Below, piece after piece: positions 1-6,527 of a stretch of 35,563 nt of DNA (the stretch's first letter is position 1; every line of letters starts with the position of its first letter). A program made the position numbers and the translations under genes. Below the pieces are notes generated by a model. The model was not told the DNA's origin. It ran no database searches and saw only the letters and a list, made by a program, of their open reading frames with translations. This DNA comes from an uncultured Elusimicrobium sp. (GTDB lineage Bacteria; Elusimicrobiota; Elusimicrobia; Elusimicrobiales; Elusimicrobiaceae): NCBI GenBank assembly GCA_937891135.1, contig CALAFB010000054.1:1-35563 (forward strand), in the 5' to 3' direction.

Positions 1-31
1 ACCCTATAAAATCATTTTTCAGACGGTATTA

Positions 32-547
32 TCAACTTTTTTGACCATTAGGCCAGAAAACACAAGTTGTTTTGATGTTTTTACTATTGAGTACGCGCAG
101 AATTTCTTGGCGTGCATTTATATACATATCCAACCAAGAGCTGTAGTCGATTTTGATTACCGAGTTGTCTTTCATAATAAACTGCAAAGAGCCACACCCT
201 CTGAAAACGTGGCATTCTTTGTATTCGCTAACCTCAGATAAATTGATTGAAATTTCTTTATGTTTTGAACCGCCATTTCCCCCTTCAAAAAGCAGACGGA
301 TAAATTCGTTATCATATATAAAAATAATCTTTTTATATGCTAGTATATGTCCTGGGATTAGCCCTATGGCAAATAGAAACAATCCAAAAACTATGGGTCC
401 TAAAATTGTTTCTACGGTAATACGATATCCGTTAATGAGAGATAGCAAACAAATCAAACCCGTCCCCAAAAAAAGAGACAAAATGACAAGTATAAAAATT
501 TTTTTGTTAAAACCGAGTTTAAATTCTTTAGTATAACTTGTCTGCAT
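32..547 (-). CDS. Hypothetical two-helix membrane protein
   Basis: I do not recognise this 171-residue protein. A short charged N-terminus leads into two hydrophobic segments at about residues 16-38 and 46-68 (the second includes ILGPIVFGLFLFAIGLI). A soluble C-terminal half of about 100 residues follows, with a Gly-rich turn (EGGNGGSKHKE) and alternating polar/hydrophobic strands. This layout resembles bacterial PH-like or DUF-type proteins with a double-helix anchor, but no family-defining motif is visible. The ATG at 547 lacks a clear Shine-Dalgarno site. A TAACAT six bases upstream could be a -10 box of a leaderless transcript, though the region is too AT-rich to decide. It stands alone, and its base composition is more AT-rich than the neighbouring operons, which could mean recent acquisition or relaxed constraint. 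Coding status is likely; function is unknown. Confidence 0.6.
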   Translation of the reverse strand: MQTSYTKEFKLGFNKKIFILVILSLFLGTGLICLLSLINGYRITVETILGPIVFGLFLFAIGLIPGHILAYKKIIFIYDNEFIRLLFEGGNGGSKHKEISINLSEVSEYKECHVFRGCGSLQFIMKDNSVIKIDYSSWLDMYINARQEILRVLNSKNIKTTCVFWPNGQKS

Positions 548-559
548 ATTATTATGTTA

Positions 560-827
560 TAAAAATATTCGGTAAAAAACAAGAAATCCGGATTTACGCC
601 GTGACATAATATTGTGTGGGTATAACCGCACTTCAAATTGAAAGGATTACAAGACATTAAAAAACGTCTCGTACAGGATAACGCAAGCCAAGAGCAGTTT
701 TTCAAACTAATTTTGCACAGTTCTAGGCGCGAACGAGGGAGGTATACTGTGCGCAGCCGCCCGGAAGGGCAGAGGTATTCAAGCCCTTTTGCAACAAAGT
801 TATGCGGAAAATTAGGCAGAAAAAAAC
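560..827. other. Unexplained intergenic block beside tRNA-Glu
   Basis: No convincing gene is seen in this stretch. The plus-strand reading frame across 638-853 runs into the tRNA and has no Shine-Dalgarno site, so I do not call it. The segment 725-790 is richer in G+C than its surroundings and contains two related pieces, GGAGGTATACTG (about 738-751) and AGAGGTATTCAAG (about 771-783), plus a short GCCC/GGGC hairpin near 760-770. The composition and partly repeated wording suggest a decayed element or structured RNA rather than random spacer. Confidence 0.3.
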
Positions 828-900
828 GTCCCGTACGAGATTCGAACTCGTGATCTCCGCCTTGAGAGGGCGGCGTCCTAGGCCACTAGACGAACGGGAC
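828..900 (-). tRNA. tRNA-Glu (anticodon CTC)
   Basis: The reverse complement folds into a standard 73-nt cloverleaf. The acceptor stem is a perfect 7 bp (GTCCCGT with ACGGGAC). The anticodon stem is CCGCC/GGCGG around the loop CTCTCAA, placing CTC at positions 34-36, which reads GAG (Glu). The T arm is ACGAG-TTCGAAT-CTCGT. The 3' CCA is not encoded. The D stem (GTCT/GGAC) closes with one G-U pair. Nothing odd is seen. Confidence 0.95.
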
Positions 901-911
901 AATTCCCATAT

Positions 912-920
912 ATTCTAGCA
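912..920 (-). promoter_or_regulatory. Probable promoter of tRNA-Glu (extended -10)
   Basis: On the minus strand TGCTAGAAT (920-912) is an extended -10 element lying 11 bases before the tRNA 5' end, putting transcription start near 905. No good -35 box is seen, which is acceptable for an extended -10 promoter. Confidence 0.5.
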
Positions 921-1002
921 TATTTTAGGTAAGGCGGGCATTTAGGCTCCGGCTTTCAATTTCCAATCGCATACCCAGCCGTAGGTGTGCTGCCAAGCCC
1001 AA

Positions 1003-1028
1003 TTTAAAATCCACCCCAATGGGTGGAT
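1003..1028 (-). terminator. Terminator after tRNA-Thr
   Basis: ATCCACCC (1009-1016) and GGGTGGAT (1021-1028) form a perfect 8-bp hairpin with a 4-base loop. Read leftward from tRNA-Thr it is followed by TTTAAATT, a short U-rich tail. Its position immediately downstream of the tRNA fits an intrinsic terminator. Confidence 0.55.
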
Positions 1029-1036
1029 GTAAATTT

Positions 1037-1109
1037 AGCTGAGGATGGGAATCGAACCCACAACCTACGGTTTACAAAACCGTTGCTCTGCCAGTTGAGC
1101 TACCTCAGC
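1037..1109 (-). tRNA. tRNA-Thr (anticodon TGT)
   Basis: The reverse complement gives a 73-nt cloverleaf. The acceptor stem is GCTGAGG/CCTCAGC with T as discriminator base. The anticodon stem is ACGGT/ACCGT around TTTGTAA, placing TGT at 34-36 (reads ACA, Thr). The T arm contains GGGTTCGATTCCC. No CCA is encoded. It is followed by the hairpin at 1009-1028, so it is probably transcribed separately from tRNA-Glu. Confidence 0.95.
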
Positions 1110-1161
1110 ATATTGGATATATTAGCATTTTTACGTGCATTTCTTCCACTATTCCTTTATT

Positions 1162-1176
1162 TGTTATAATACTTAT
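1162..1176 (+). promoter_or_regulatory. Promoter placing transcription start on the ATG of the tldD-like gene
   Basis: TGTTATAAT (1162-1170) is an extended -10 with a perfect TATAAT, followed by six bases and then ATG at 1177. Standard geometry places +1 on the A of the start codon, which predicts a leaderless mRNA. No Shine-Dalgarno site is present. Confidence 0.6.
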
Positions 1177-2865
1177 ATGAAAAAAATTCTTTTAGTATGT
1201 TTCTTGTTGTGCACGGCATTTGGGGTACGTGCCCAGCAAAATTGCCAAATTTCGGCTCAACAGCCCATTCAGTTATTATCGGCGGAACTCAATCGTTCGT
1301 TTAAAACGCTCCGCAAGCAAAACCCACCGGTTTATTACCTGGCGTACACCTATACCGAAACGTCTGGTCAGCGGCTTAATGTAGAAGAAAACGGGATTCG
1401 TTCCCACTGGAACGAACCGGAACGTATGCTGGAAGTGCAAGTTCGCGTGGGCAGCCCCACATTGGATAATACCCGTACGCTTAAAAATGACATTACCCGT
1501 TATGAACTAACCACCTTGGAAACTCCGGCTATTACAGTAAACGGTAAAGCATTTACCACGGCAGTATGGCGCGCTACGCAAACCGCCGTAGAAAATGCCC
1601 AACAGGAATATAACCGTGTGAAGGCAGACTCTCAAACTTCTTCCCAACGTACCGATGATTCCCCGGATTTTACCGTTCCTCCGGCAGAAACATTTTGCCG
1701 GGAAGAAACTCCCTTGCAGTTTGATTTACAGAAAATAGAAAAACTGCTGCGGGGTGTTTCTGAATTAACACGCGGCCATCAGGAAGTATTATCCAGTTCC
1801 TTTTCATTTAGTTATGAAACGGGCGCGCGCTATTTTGTGGATTCCGTAGGTACTCGTCTAAAAACGCCTATCCGGTTTGCACGGCTGATGTATACGCTGG
1901 ACGGAAAAACGCCGGACGGTTCCGCCCTAACCCGTTTTAATTCGTATGATGTGCTTTCGGAACAGGAACTCCCTACCGAAGAACAACTGCACAAAGATAT
2001 TCTGCAAAGTTTAGCCGAACTCAAAGCCTTAACCCAGGCCCCGGAAGCCGAACCTATTACCGTACCGGCTATTTTAAAGAACCGGGCCATGGCCGTGTTT
2101 GTGCATGAGGTTCTGGGGCACCGTGTGGAAGGTCACCGCCAAAAAGAAGATTCTTTTGGCAAAACTTTTACAGATAAAATCGGTCAGCAGGTGGTTTCCC
2201 CGTTACTTACGGTGGTGGATGATGCCACGCTGACTTATTTTAACGGGATTCCGTTACGCGGGTTTTATGAATATGATGACGAAGGTGTTAAATCCCGCCC
2301 GGTGGTCATTATTGAAAATGGAATCTTAAAAAATTTCTTAATGAGTTCCTCTCCGGTCAAAGGATTTTCCGCTTCTAACGGTCACGGCCGCCGCCAACTG
2401 GGCCGCCGGCCGGTAGCGCGTATGGGCAACACGCGGGCGATTGCTTCTAAAACTGTTTCGTATGAAGAATTGGAAAAGCAGCTTTTAGCTGAAATTAAAA
2501 AACAAAACAAACCATACGGTTATATTATAGAGGACTTATCCGGTGGATTTACTATGACGCAAACCTCTTTCCCACAAACTTTTAAATTAAAACCTACCCT
2601 TGCGTACCGGATTTATCCGGACGGCCGCAAAGAAGCCGTACGCGGGGCTGATATGGTGGGTACACCCCTCGTAAGTTTTAATGAAATTCTCGCGGCCGCA
2701 GATGATTATGGTGTATTTAACGGTACCTGCGGGGCCGAGAGCGGTTGGGTGCCGGTATCCGGCATTGCGCCCAGCGTGTTACTACGCAAATTGGAAATTG
2801 AAAAAACCGGCAAAAGTAACGTAAAGCCCCCCTTGTTACCGCCGCCGTTTGCGGAGGAAAAATAA
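1177..2865 (+). CDS. Exported TldD-like zinc metalloprotease
   Basis: The protein belongs to the TldD/PmbA (U62) metallopeptidase family. The family zinc motif is intact: HEVLGH, giving His310, Glu311 and His315 of a 562-residue protein. The later Cys518 in GTCGAESGWVPVSG matches the position of the third zinc ligand of E. coli TldD. I chose the ATG at 1177 because it begins a clear signal peptide (MKKILLVCFLLCTAFGVRAQ). The longer in-frame start at 1135 would bury it and lies upstream of the promoter. Known TldD proteins are cytosolic and about 480 residues, so the export signal and the roughly 100 extra residues are unusual. The next gene starts 2 nt after this stop and encodes a partner without zinc ligands, matching the TldD/TldE heterodimer logic. 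A periplasmic peptide-processing role is inferred. Confidence 0.85.
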   Translation: MKKILLVCFLLCTAFGVRAQQNCQISAQQPIQLLSAELNRSFKTLRKQNPPVYYLAYTYTETSGQRLNVEENGIRSHWNEPERMLEVQVRVGSPTLDNTRTLKNDITRYELTTLETPAITVNGKAFTTAVWRATQTAVENAQQEYNRVKADSQTSSQRTDDSPDFTVPPAETFCREETPLQFDLQKIEKLLRGVSELTRGHQEVLSSSFSFSYETGARYFVDSVGTRLKTPIRFARLMYTLDGKTPDGSALTRFNSYDVLSEQELPTEEQLHKDILQSLAELKALTQAPEAEPITVPAILKNRAMAVFVHEVLGHRVEGHRQKEDSFGKTFTDKIGQQVVSPLLTVVDDATLTYFNGIPLRGFYEYDDEGVKSRPVVIIENGILKNFLMSSSPVKGFSASNGHGRRQLGRRPVARMGNTRAIASKTVSYEELEKQLLAEIKKQNKPYGYIIEDLSGGFTMTQTSFPQTFKLKPTLAYRIYPDGRKEAVRGADMVGTPLVSFNEILAAADDYGVFNGTCGAESGWVPVSGIAPSVLLRKLEIEKTGKSNVKPPLLPPPFAEEK

Positions 2866-2866
2866 G

Positions 2867-4525
2867 ATGAAGAAATATCTTTTTACGCTTATAAGTATTT
2901 TGGTAGCCGTTCCTATTTTCGCAGAAAAACTGCCGGATAATATGTATTTTAACGCCATGAAAGACGAAATGGCCCGCACGCTTAACCAGTTAAAACGTCC
3001 GGGGGCACCTCGTCCGTTTTACGTGGCTTATAAATTGGAAAATGTCCGGTTATTACCGGCGGTTTCTGCTTCCTTGGGGGCGTTGTATCCGGCCCAAACG
3101 CGTGATGACTTATTAAATGTTTCTGTGGTGTTAGATATTGGTACACCACAGTCAGATAGTATGGGTTATGCCCATGATTCTTATTCGGCAAATTATGCTT
3201 ACTCGCCGGAACGGGAAGATTCTGTGGCGAAGAGTTACGACGGTATCCGCCAAGCATTGTGGGAAACAACAGATGATGCGTACCTGTTTGCTACGGAAGT
3301 ATATCAGCAAAAGCAGGCTTATAAACGGCTTAAAAATATCCCGCAGGATAAGCCGGATTTTGTTCCTGGCAAGCAAGCGCAAGTATTTAGTTCCTTGGCT
3401 CCGCTGCCGGTAATGGATATTCCCCGGTTGCAAGCTTGGGCACAAGCCTTTTCTGCCGCAGGGAATACCCGTAATTATGTAGAACAATTTATAGTTTCAT
3501 TTCAGCCTATCCAACAAGAGACGTATTATTTAAATAGTTTAGGCGGTGCGTATCAGCAAAGCCGTTTCGCTATACAGGTGGAATGGAAGGCGCGTTTACG
3601 CAATCAAGACGGTTATAAAAAAGAATGGAAACAAACTTTGTTTTTAAGCAACCTAGATGCAAAAACGGTAGAAACCTTGCAGCAGAAAAATGCGGAGTTT
3701 TTACAAGCGGTAGATGACATTTACCACGCCCGCAAAGCAAGTACCTACTTGGGCCCCGTATTGTTGGCTCCTGGGGCGGCCGGGCAATTTTTACAAGAAA
3801 CACTTGTGCGTAATTTGCAACATATTACTCCCTTGTTATCCGCCCGCACAGAAACGGATGAATCTGCCGGTAAACTACGGGGCAAACTAGGGCTGCGTGT
3901 TTTTTCCAATGCGGCCAATGTGTATGACCGTCCGTCCGTGCGGGAATTTAACGGTACCCCGTTAGGCGGTTTTATGCCGGTAGATGATGAAGGCATTTTA
4001 GCGGAAGATTTAACGCTTATTACGGGGGGAAAATTGCGTGCGTTGCCGCGTTCGTCCCGCCCGAATGAGAAAGGGGCTAAAAGTAACGGCCATGCCCGCT
4101 TAACGCCTGCCACGTTGCCGCGCGAACGCCTAACGAATGTGTTTGTAGAGGCCAAAAATCCGCTTTCACAAGCAGCGTTGGAACAACAATTACGCGATAA
4201 ATGCCGCGAACTGGAACTGGAGTATTGTTATATTTTACCTATTTACTCCACCAATGGTGCGGCGTTAACGGCTGCCCAACGTTTATATACAAAAGACGGC
4301 CGTAAAGAAACAGTCTACGGCCTTAAACTAAGTGATGTTACGCCGCGTTCCTTGCGCGACATTGTAGCCGTTGGCGATACACCCGAGGTTACTTCAGTAG
4401 CGGCGGGGCGTAATGTATATCTGCCGGCGCAAAGTGTGGTTACACCGGCGTTACTTTTGGAAGAGTTAGAATTGGTGCCCGATGATGCCAAACCGGATAA
4501 AGCCCCCTTTGTCAAAAAACCGTAA
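2867..4525 (+). CDS. Exported TldE/PmbA-like partner lacking zinc ligands
   Basis: This 552-residue protein shares the fold-level landmarks of the upstream TldD-like protein: FNGTPLGGFMPVDDEGI aligns with FNGIPLRGFYEYDDEGV, NGHAR with NGHGR, and the C-terminal PALLLEELEL with PSVLLRKLEI. The HExxxH stretch is replaced by LAPGAAGQFLQET, and the Cys-containing segment reads AAGRNVYLPAQSV, so no zinc site remains. The ATG at 2867 starts a signal peptide (MKKYLFTLISILVAVPIFAE). GAGGAAAA at the end of the upstream gene serves as its Shine-Dalgarno site. In E. coli the non-catalytic TldE pairs with catalytic TldD in a heterodimeric protease. The adjacency suggests the same division of labour, here outside the cytoplasm. 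Sub-family assignment is by comparison with its neighbour and less certain than the TldD call. Confidence 0.75.
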   Translation: MKKYLFTLISILVAVPIFAEKLPDNMYFNAMKDEMARTLNQLKRPGAPRPFYVAYKLENVRLLPAVSASLGALYPAQTRDDLLNVSVVLDIGTPQSDSMGYAHDSYSANYAYSPEREDSVAKSYDGIRQALWETTDDAYLFATEVYQQKQAYKRLKNIPQDKPDFVPGKQAQVFSSLAPLPVMDIPRLQAWAQAFSAAGNTRNYVEQFIVSFQPIQQETYYLNSLGGAYQQSRFAIQVEWKARLRNQDGYKKEWKQTLFLSNLDAKTVETLQQKNAEFLQAVDDIYHARKASTYLGPVLLAPGAAGQFLQETLVRNLQHITPLLSARTETDESAGKLRGKLGLRVFSNAANVYDRPSVREFNGTPLGGFMPVDDEGILAEDLTLITGGKLRALPRSSRPNEKGAKSNGHARLTPATLPRERLTNVFVEAKNPLSQAALEQQLRDKCRELELEYCYILPIYSTNGAALTAAQRLYTKDGRKETVYGLKLSDVTPRSLRDIVAVGDTPEVTSVAAGRNVYLPAQSVVTPALLLEELELVPDDAKPDKAPFVKKP

Positions 4526-4551
4526 CGGGAACCAAAGTAATTCTTAAATAA

Positions 4552-4595
4552 GACAAAAAATAACACCTTTCCCTAGCGATACGGGGGAAAGGTGT
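4552..4595 (-). terminator. Terminator of pilin B
   Basis: ACACCTTTCCC (4563-4573) and GGGAAAGGTGT (4585-4595) form a perfect 11-bp stem. In the minus direction it is followed by TTATTTTTTGTC, a strong U tract. It sits 31 bases past the pilin stop. For the plus-strand tldE-like gene the hairpin has no U tract but may still stop transcription. Confidence 0.8.
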
Positions 4596-4626
4596 CTGTA
4601 GTAGAGACCTATTCAACTAAACCTAC

Positions 4627-5184
4627 CTAATCCATATCCGGGTAAAACCCTTGCAAGAGGGAACAAATCATTTCCCCGGGTTGATTTATCTCTGAACAAG
4701 AACGAACATCAACTGTCCCTTCGCGGTTGATTTCAGTAGAATATGTTGCTAAGGCATTAGACCAATCACAAGGTTGTGTGGTCGGGCAAATCGTTACCGC
4801 AACTCCGGCAAAAGGAGGATTTTCTGTTCCTTCCCAAGTAACGGAATAGATAAAATTGCCTAGCATACAAGAGTGTATATCACAAACGGCCCCGTTAAAT
4901 AAGTCAATGTTTAATTGTGCCGTTGCGCTAGTACCGTTAAACCCAAGTGTTTCTGCAGGAGCCCCTGGATTTTCTAACATCCATACCCCAAGTGCCTGTT
5001 CCAAGGTAGTATTAGCGGTTACCATCCCTGATAAACGGCTTTTCCAAACAGCTTTTTGGTATTGCGGTAATGCCACGGCTGCCAAAATGCCGATGATGAG
5101 TACAACAACCAAAAGTTCTATAAGTGTAAAACCTTTGGGTAAACTACTTTGCGTATAACCCCGCCGGGTGTTTTTTGGTATCAT
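4627..5184 (-). CDS. Type IV pilin-like protein (pilin B)
   Basis: This is a 185-residue prepilin-like protein. A 17-residue leader ending in LPKG is followed by FTLIELLVVVLIIGILAAVALPQYQKAVWKSRLS, the class III prepilin helix. Cleavage by prepilin peptidase is expected after the Gly, exposing Phe as N-terminal residue, with the conserved Glu at mature position 5. The C-terminal part contains Cys residues that could form disulfides (AVCDIHSCML, TICPTTQPCDW). Such proteins build type IV pili or type II secretion pseudopili; which one cannot be told from sequence. AGGAG six bases before ATG is the Shine-Dalgarno site. A CCTG-ACC-CAGG mini-hairpin (5193-5203 on the plus strand) could partly cover it. 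The gene is monocistronic with its own promoter, a 279-nt structured leader and a terminator. Confidence 0.9.
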   Translation of the reverse strand: MIPKNTRRGYTQSSLPKGFTLIELLVVVLIIGILAAVALPQYQKAVWKSRLSGMVTANTTLEQALGVWMLENPGAPAETLGFNGTSATAQLNIDLFNGAVCDIHSCMLGNFIYSVTWEGTENPPFAGVAVTICPTTQPCDWSNALATYSTEINREGTVDVRSCSEINQPGEMICSLLQGFYPDMD

Positions 5185-5463
5185 TTTTTTCTCCTGGGTC
5201 AGGTTTAAGCCGACCTATATGCGAATTCACAATTCTTATCTGCCCCGGGAAACACACACATAAAAAACGGCTAGATTGGAAAGGGTAACAGTCCTCCATA
5301 CCAAAACAGCCGTTATTTGCCACTTAAAAAAGTTGCAAACAATCGGTACACGTAGGTGGCCGCCCACATGTACCTCTTACAGGCCGTCTTTGGGGACTGT
5401 TACGCTTTTGTTTCCAAAAGCAGGCCGTATTCTCATACGGAACCCAAAAACAGAAAAAATTGT
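5185..5463 (-). promoter_or_regulatory. Structured pseudoknot leader RNA of pilin B
   Basis: Read on the minus strand from +1 at 5463 (ACAATTT). Hairpin 1 is CCGTAT/ATACGG (5440-5435 with 5430-5425). Hairpin 2 is GCTTTTG/CAAAAGC (5421-5415 with 5410-5404). The long-range strand GTAACAGTCC (5403-5394) pairs with GGACTGTTAC (5294-5285), 10 bp. The linker AAAGACGGCCTGTAAGAG is at 5391-5374. The internal hairpin GGTACA/TGTACC (5374-5369 with 5350-5345) has an inner GTGG/CCAC stem. A fourth hairpin (5339-5330 with 5325-5316) has one mismatch. The terminal stem ACGGCT/AGCCGT (5313-5308 with 5272-5267) encloses the second long-range strand, so the fold is a pseudoknot, and is followed by TTTTTTAT. 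No coding sequence is present; the plus-strand frame 5276-5476 is a shadow. Confidence 0.8.
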
Positions 5464-5469
5464 AGAATC

Positions 5470-5498
5470 ATTGTAACAAATCATACGTAAAATGTAAA
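5470..5498 (-). promoter_or_regulatory. Sigma70-type promoter of pilin B
   Basis: TTTACA (5498-5493), a 17-bp spacer and TACAAT (5475-5470) on the minus strand. Six bases separate the -10 from ACAATTT at 5463. It is divergent from, and its -35 lies 5 bp from, the terC -10 box, so the two promoters may compete for polymerase. Confidence 0.75.
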
Positions 5499-5503
5499 TT
5501 TAG

Positions 5504-5515
5504 TATAATACCCCT
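5504..5515 (+). promoter_or_regulatory. Promoter with start on the terC ATG
   Basis: A perfect TATAAT (5504-5509), six bases, then ATG at 5516. No Shine-Dalgarno site and no clear -35 are seen. A leaderless terC mRNA is predicted. Confidence 0.6.
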
Positions 5516-6457
5516 ATGGAACCTGTAACTTCTACTGTGTCTTTATGTATGTGGCTGGCGTTTTGGGCCGTTGTTGTGGTGGCGTTAGTGGTGGATTTGA
5601 CCGTACTTAACAAACACCACGGTCACGTGTCTATTAAAGAAGCTGCCTGTATGGTAGGTGCATGGGTTTCCCTGGCCCTCTTATTTGGTGGGGCCATTTG
5701 GCTGTTTGAAGGCCCGCAGCATGCCCTGGCGTTTTATACGGGTTATGTGTTGGAATATTCATTATCCATTGATAATATGTTTGTATTTATCCTTATTTTT
5801 GGTTATTTTGCTATTCCGCACGATTTGCAGCCAAAAGCGTTATTATGGGGTATTTTAGGGGCCGTTTTGTTGCGTTTTGTGTTTATTTTTGTGGGGGTAC
5901 AGTTAATTTCGTTGTTTTCCTGGACCATTTACGTATTTGGCGTACTACTCATTTTTACGGCTGCCAAAATGCTGCTGCAAAAAGAGGATGACACGTTTGA
6001 CCCTAGTGAGTCCTTGCCGCTTAAAATTTTGCGTAAATTTATGCCGTTAAAGACCGATTACCACGGAGAGAACTTTTTTATTAAAGAGGGGACCAAATGG
6101 TTTGCTACGCCGCTATTTGCCGCGGTGCTCGTCATTGAAATGAGTGACCTTATTTTTGCGGTAGATTCTATCCCGGCGGTGCTTTCTATTACGCAGGATA
6201 CGTTTCTCGTATACTCGTCTAATATTTTTGCTATTATTGGTTTGCGCTCGTTGTATTTTCTCCTGTCCGGCATGGCGGGCAAGTTCCCGTATTTAAAGTA
6301 CGGGATTTCGGTCATTTTATTTTTTGTGGGTGTCAAAATGCTGCTCTCTCATGTGGTTAAAATCCCGATTTTGGTGTCCTTAGGGGTTATTGTGGGGATA
6401 CTTGCGCTATCTATTTTGGCGGGTAAACTGTTACCCTCAAAAATACCTGCAAAATAA
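5516..6457 (+). CDS. TerC/Alx-family integral membrane protein
   Basis: This is a 313-residue polytopic protein of the TerC family, with about nine hydrophobic helices. The two family signatures are present: EYSLSIDNMFVF in the first half and VIEMSDLIFAVDSIPAVLSI in the second. Their acidic residues are proposed metal-coordinating positions. Family members (Alx, TerC, MeeF/MeeY types) are linked to manganese or other metal export and to tellurite or pH phenotypes, so a metal-exporter role at the inner membrane is likely but the substrate is not shown here. In E. coli alx is controlled by a long pH- and Mn-responsive leader. Here there is apparently no leader, because the -10 box lies only six bases before the ATG. 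It is monocistronic and flanked by pilin cassettes on both sides. Confidence 0.9.
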   Translation: MEPVTSTVSLCMWLAFWAVVVVALVVDLTVLNKHHGHVSIKEAACMVGAWVSLALLFGGAIWLFEGPQHALAFYTGYVLEYSLSIDNMFVFILIFGYFAIPHDLQPKALLWGILGAVLLRFVFIFVGVQLISLFSWTIYVFGVLLIFTAAKMLLQKEDDTFDPSESLPLKILRKFMPLKTDYHGENFFIKEGTKWFATPLFAAVLVIEMSDLIFAVDSIPAVLSITQDTFLVYSSNIFAIIGLRSLYFLLSGMAGKFPYLKYGISVILFFVGVKMLLSHVVKIPILVSLGVIVGILALSILAGKLLPSKIPAK

Positions 6458-6481
6458 TCCAAAATCACTCATTTTTCATCT

Positions 6482-6516
6482 AAAAGTGCTCATTGAATAA
6501 CGGGCACTTTTTTATT
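6482..6516 (+). terminator. Terminator of terC
   Basis: AAAAGTGC (6482-6489) pairs with GCACTTTT (6504-6511), loop of 14 bases, followed by TTTTTTATTAT. The loop contains the -35 box of the pilin A promoter. Confidence 0.8.
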
Positions 6517-6521
6517 ATACT
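6493..6521 (+). promoter_or_regulatory. Sigma70-type promoter of pilin A
   Basis: TTGAAT (6493-6498), 17-bp spacer, TATACT (6516-6521), then six bases to ACAATTT at 6528. The -35 lies in the loop of the terC terminator and the spacer overlaps its 3' arm and U tract. Confidence 0.7.
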
Positions 6522-6527
6522 ATAGGT

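Noticed and set aside
638..853. Open frame on the plus strand ending inside tRNA-Glu
   Set aside because: Starts at TTG without Shine-Dalgarno site, overlaps the tRNA antisense and has the composition of random sequence.
1135..1176. Longer start for the tldD-like gene
   Set aside because: It would place 14 residues before a clear signal peptide and lies upstream of the TATAAT box.
5276..5476. Open frame on the plus strand in the pilin B leader
   Set aside because: It is antisense to the structured leader; hairpin arms explain the sequence, and no Shine-Dalgarno site precedes it.
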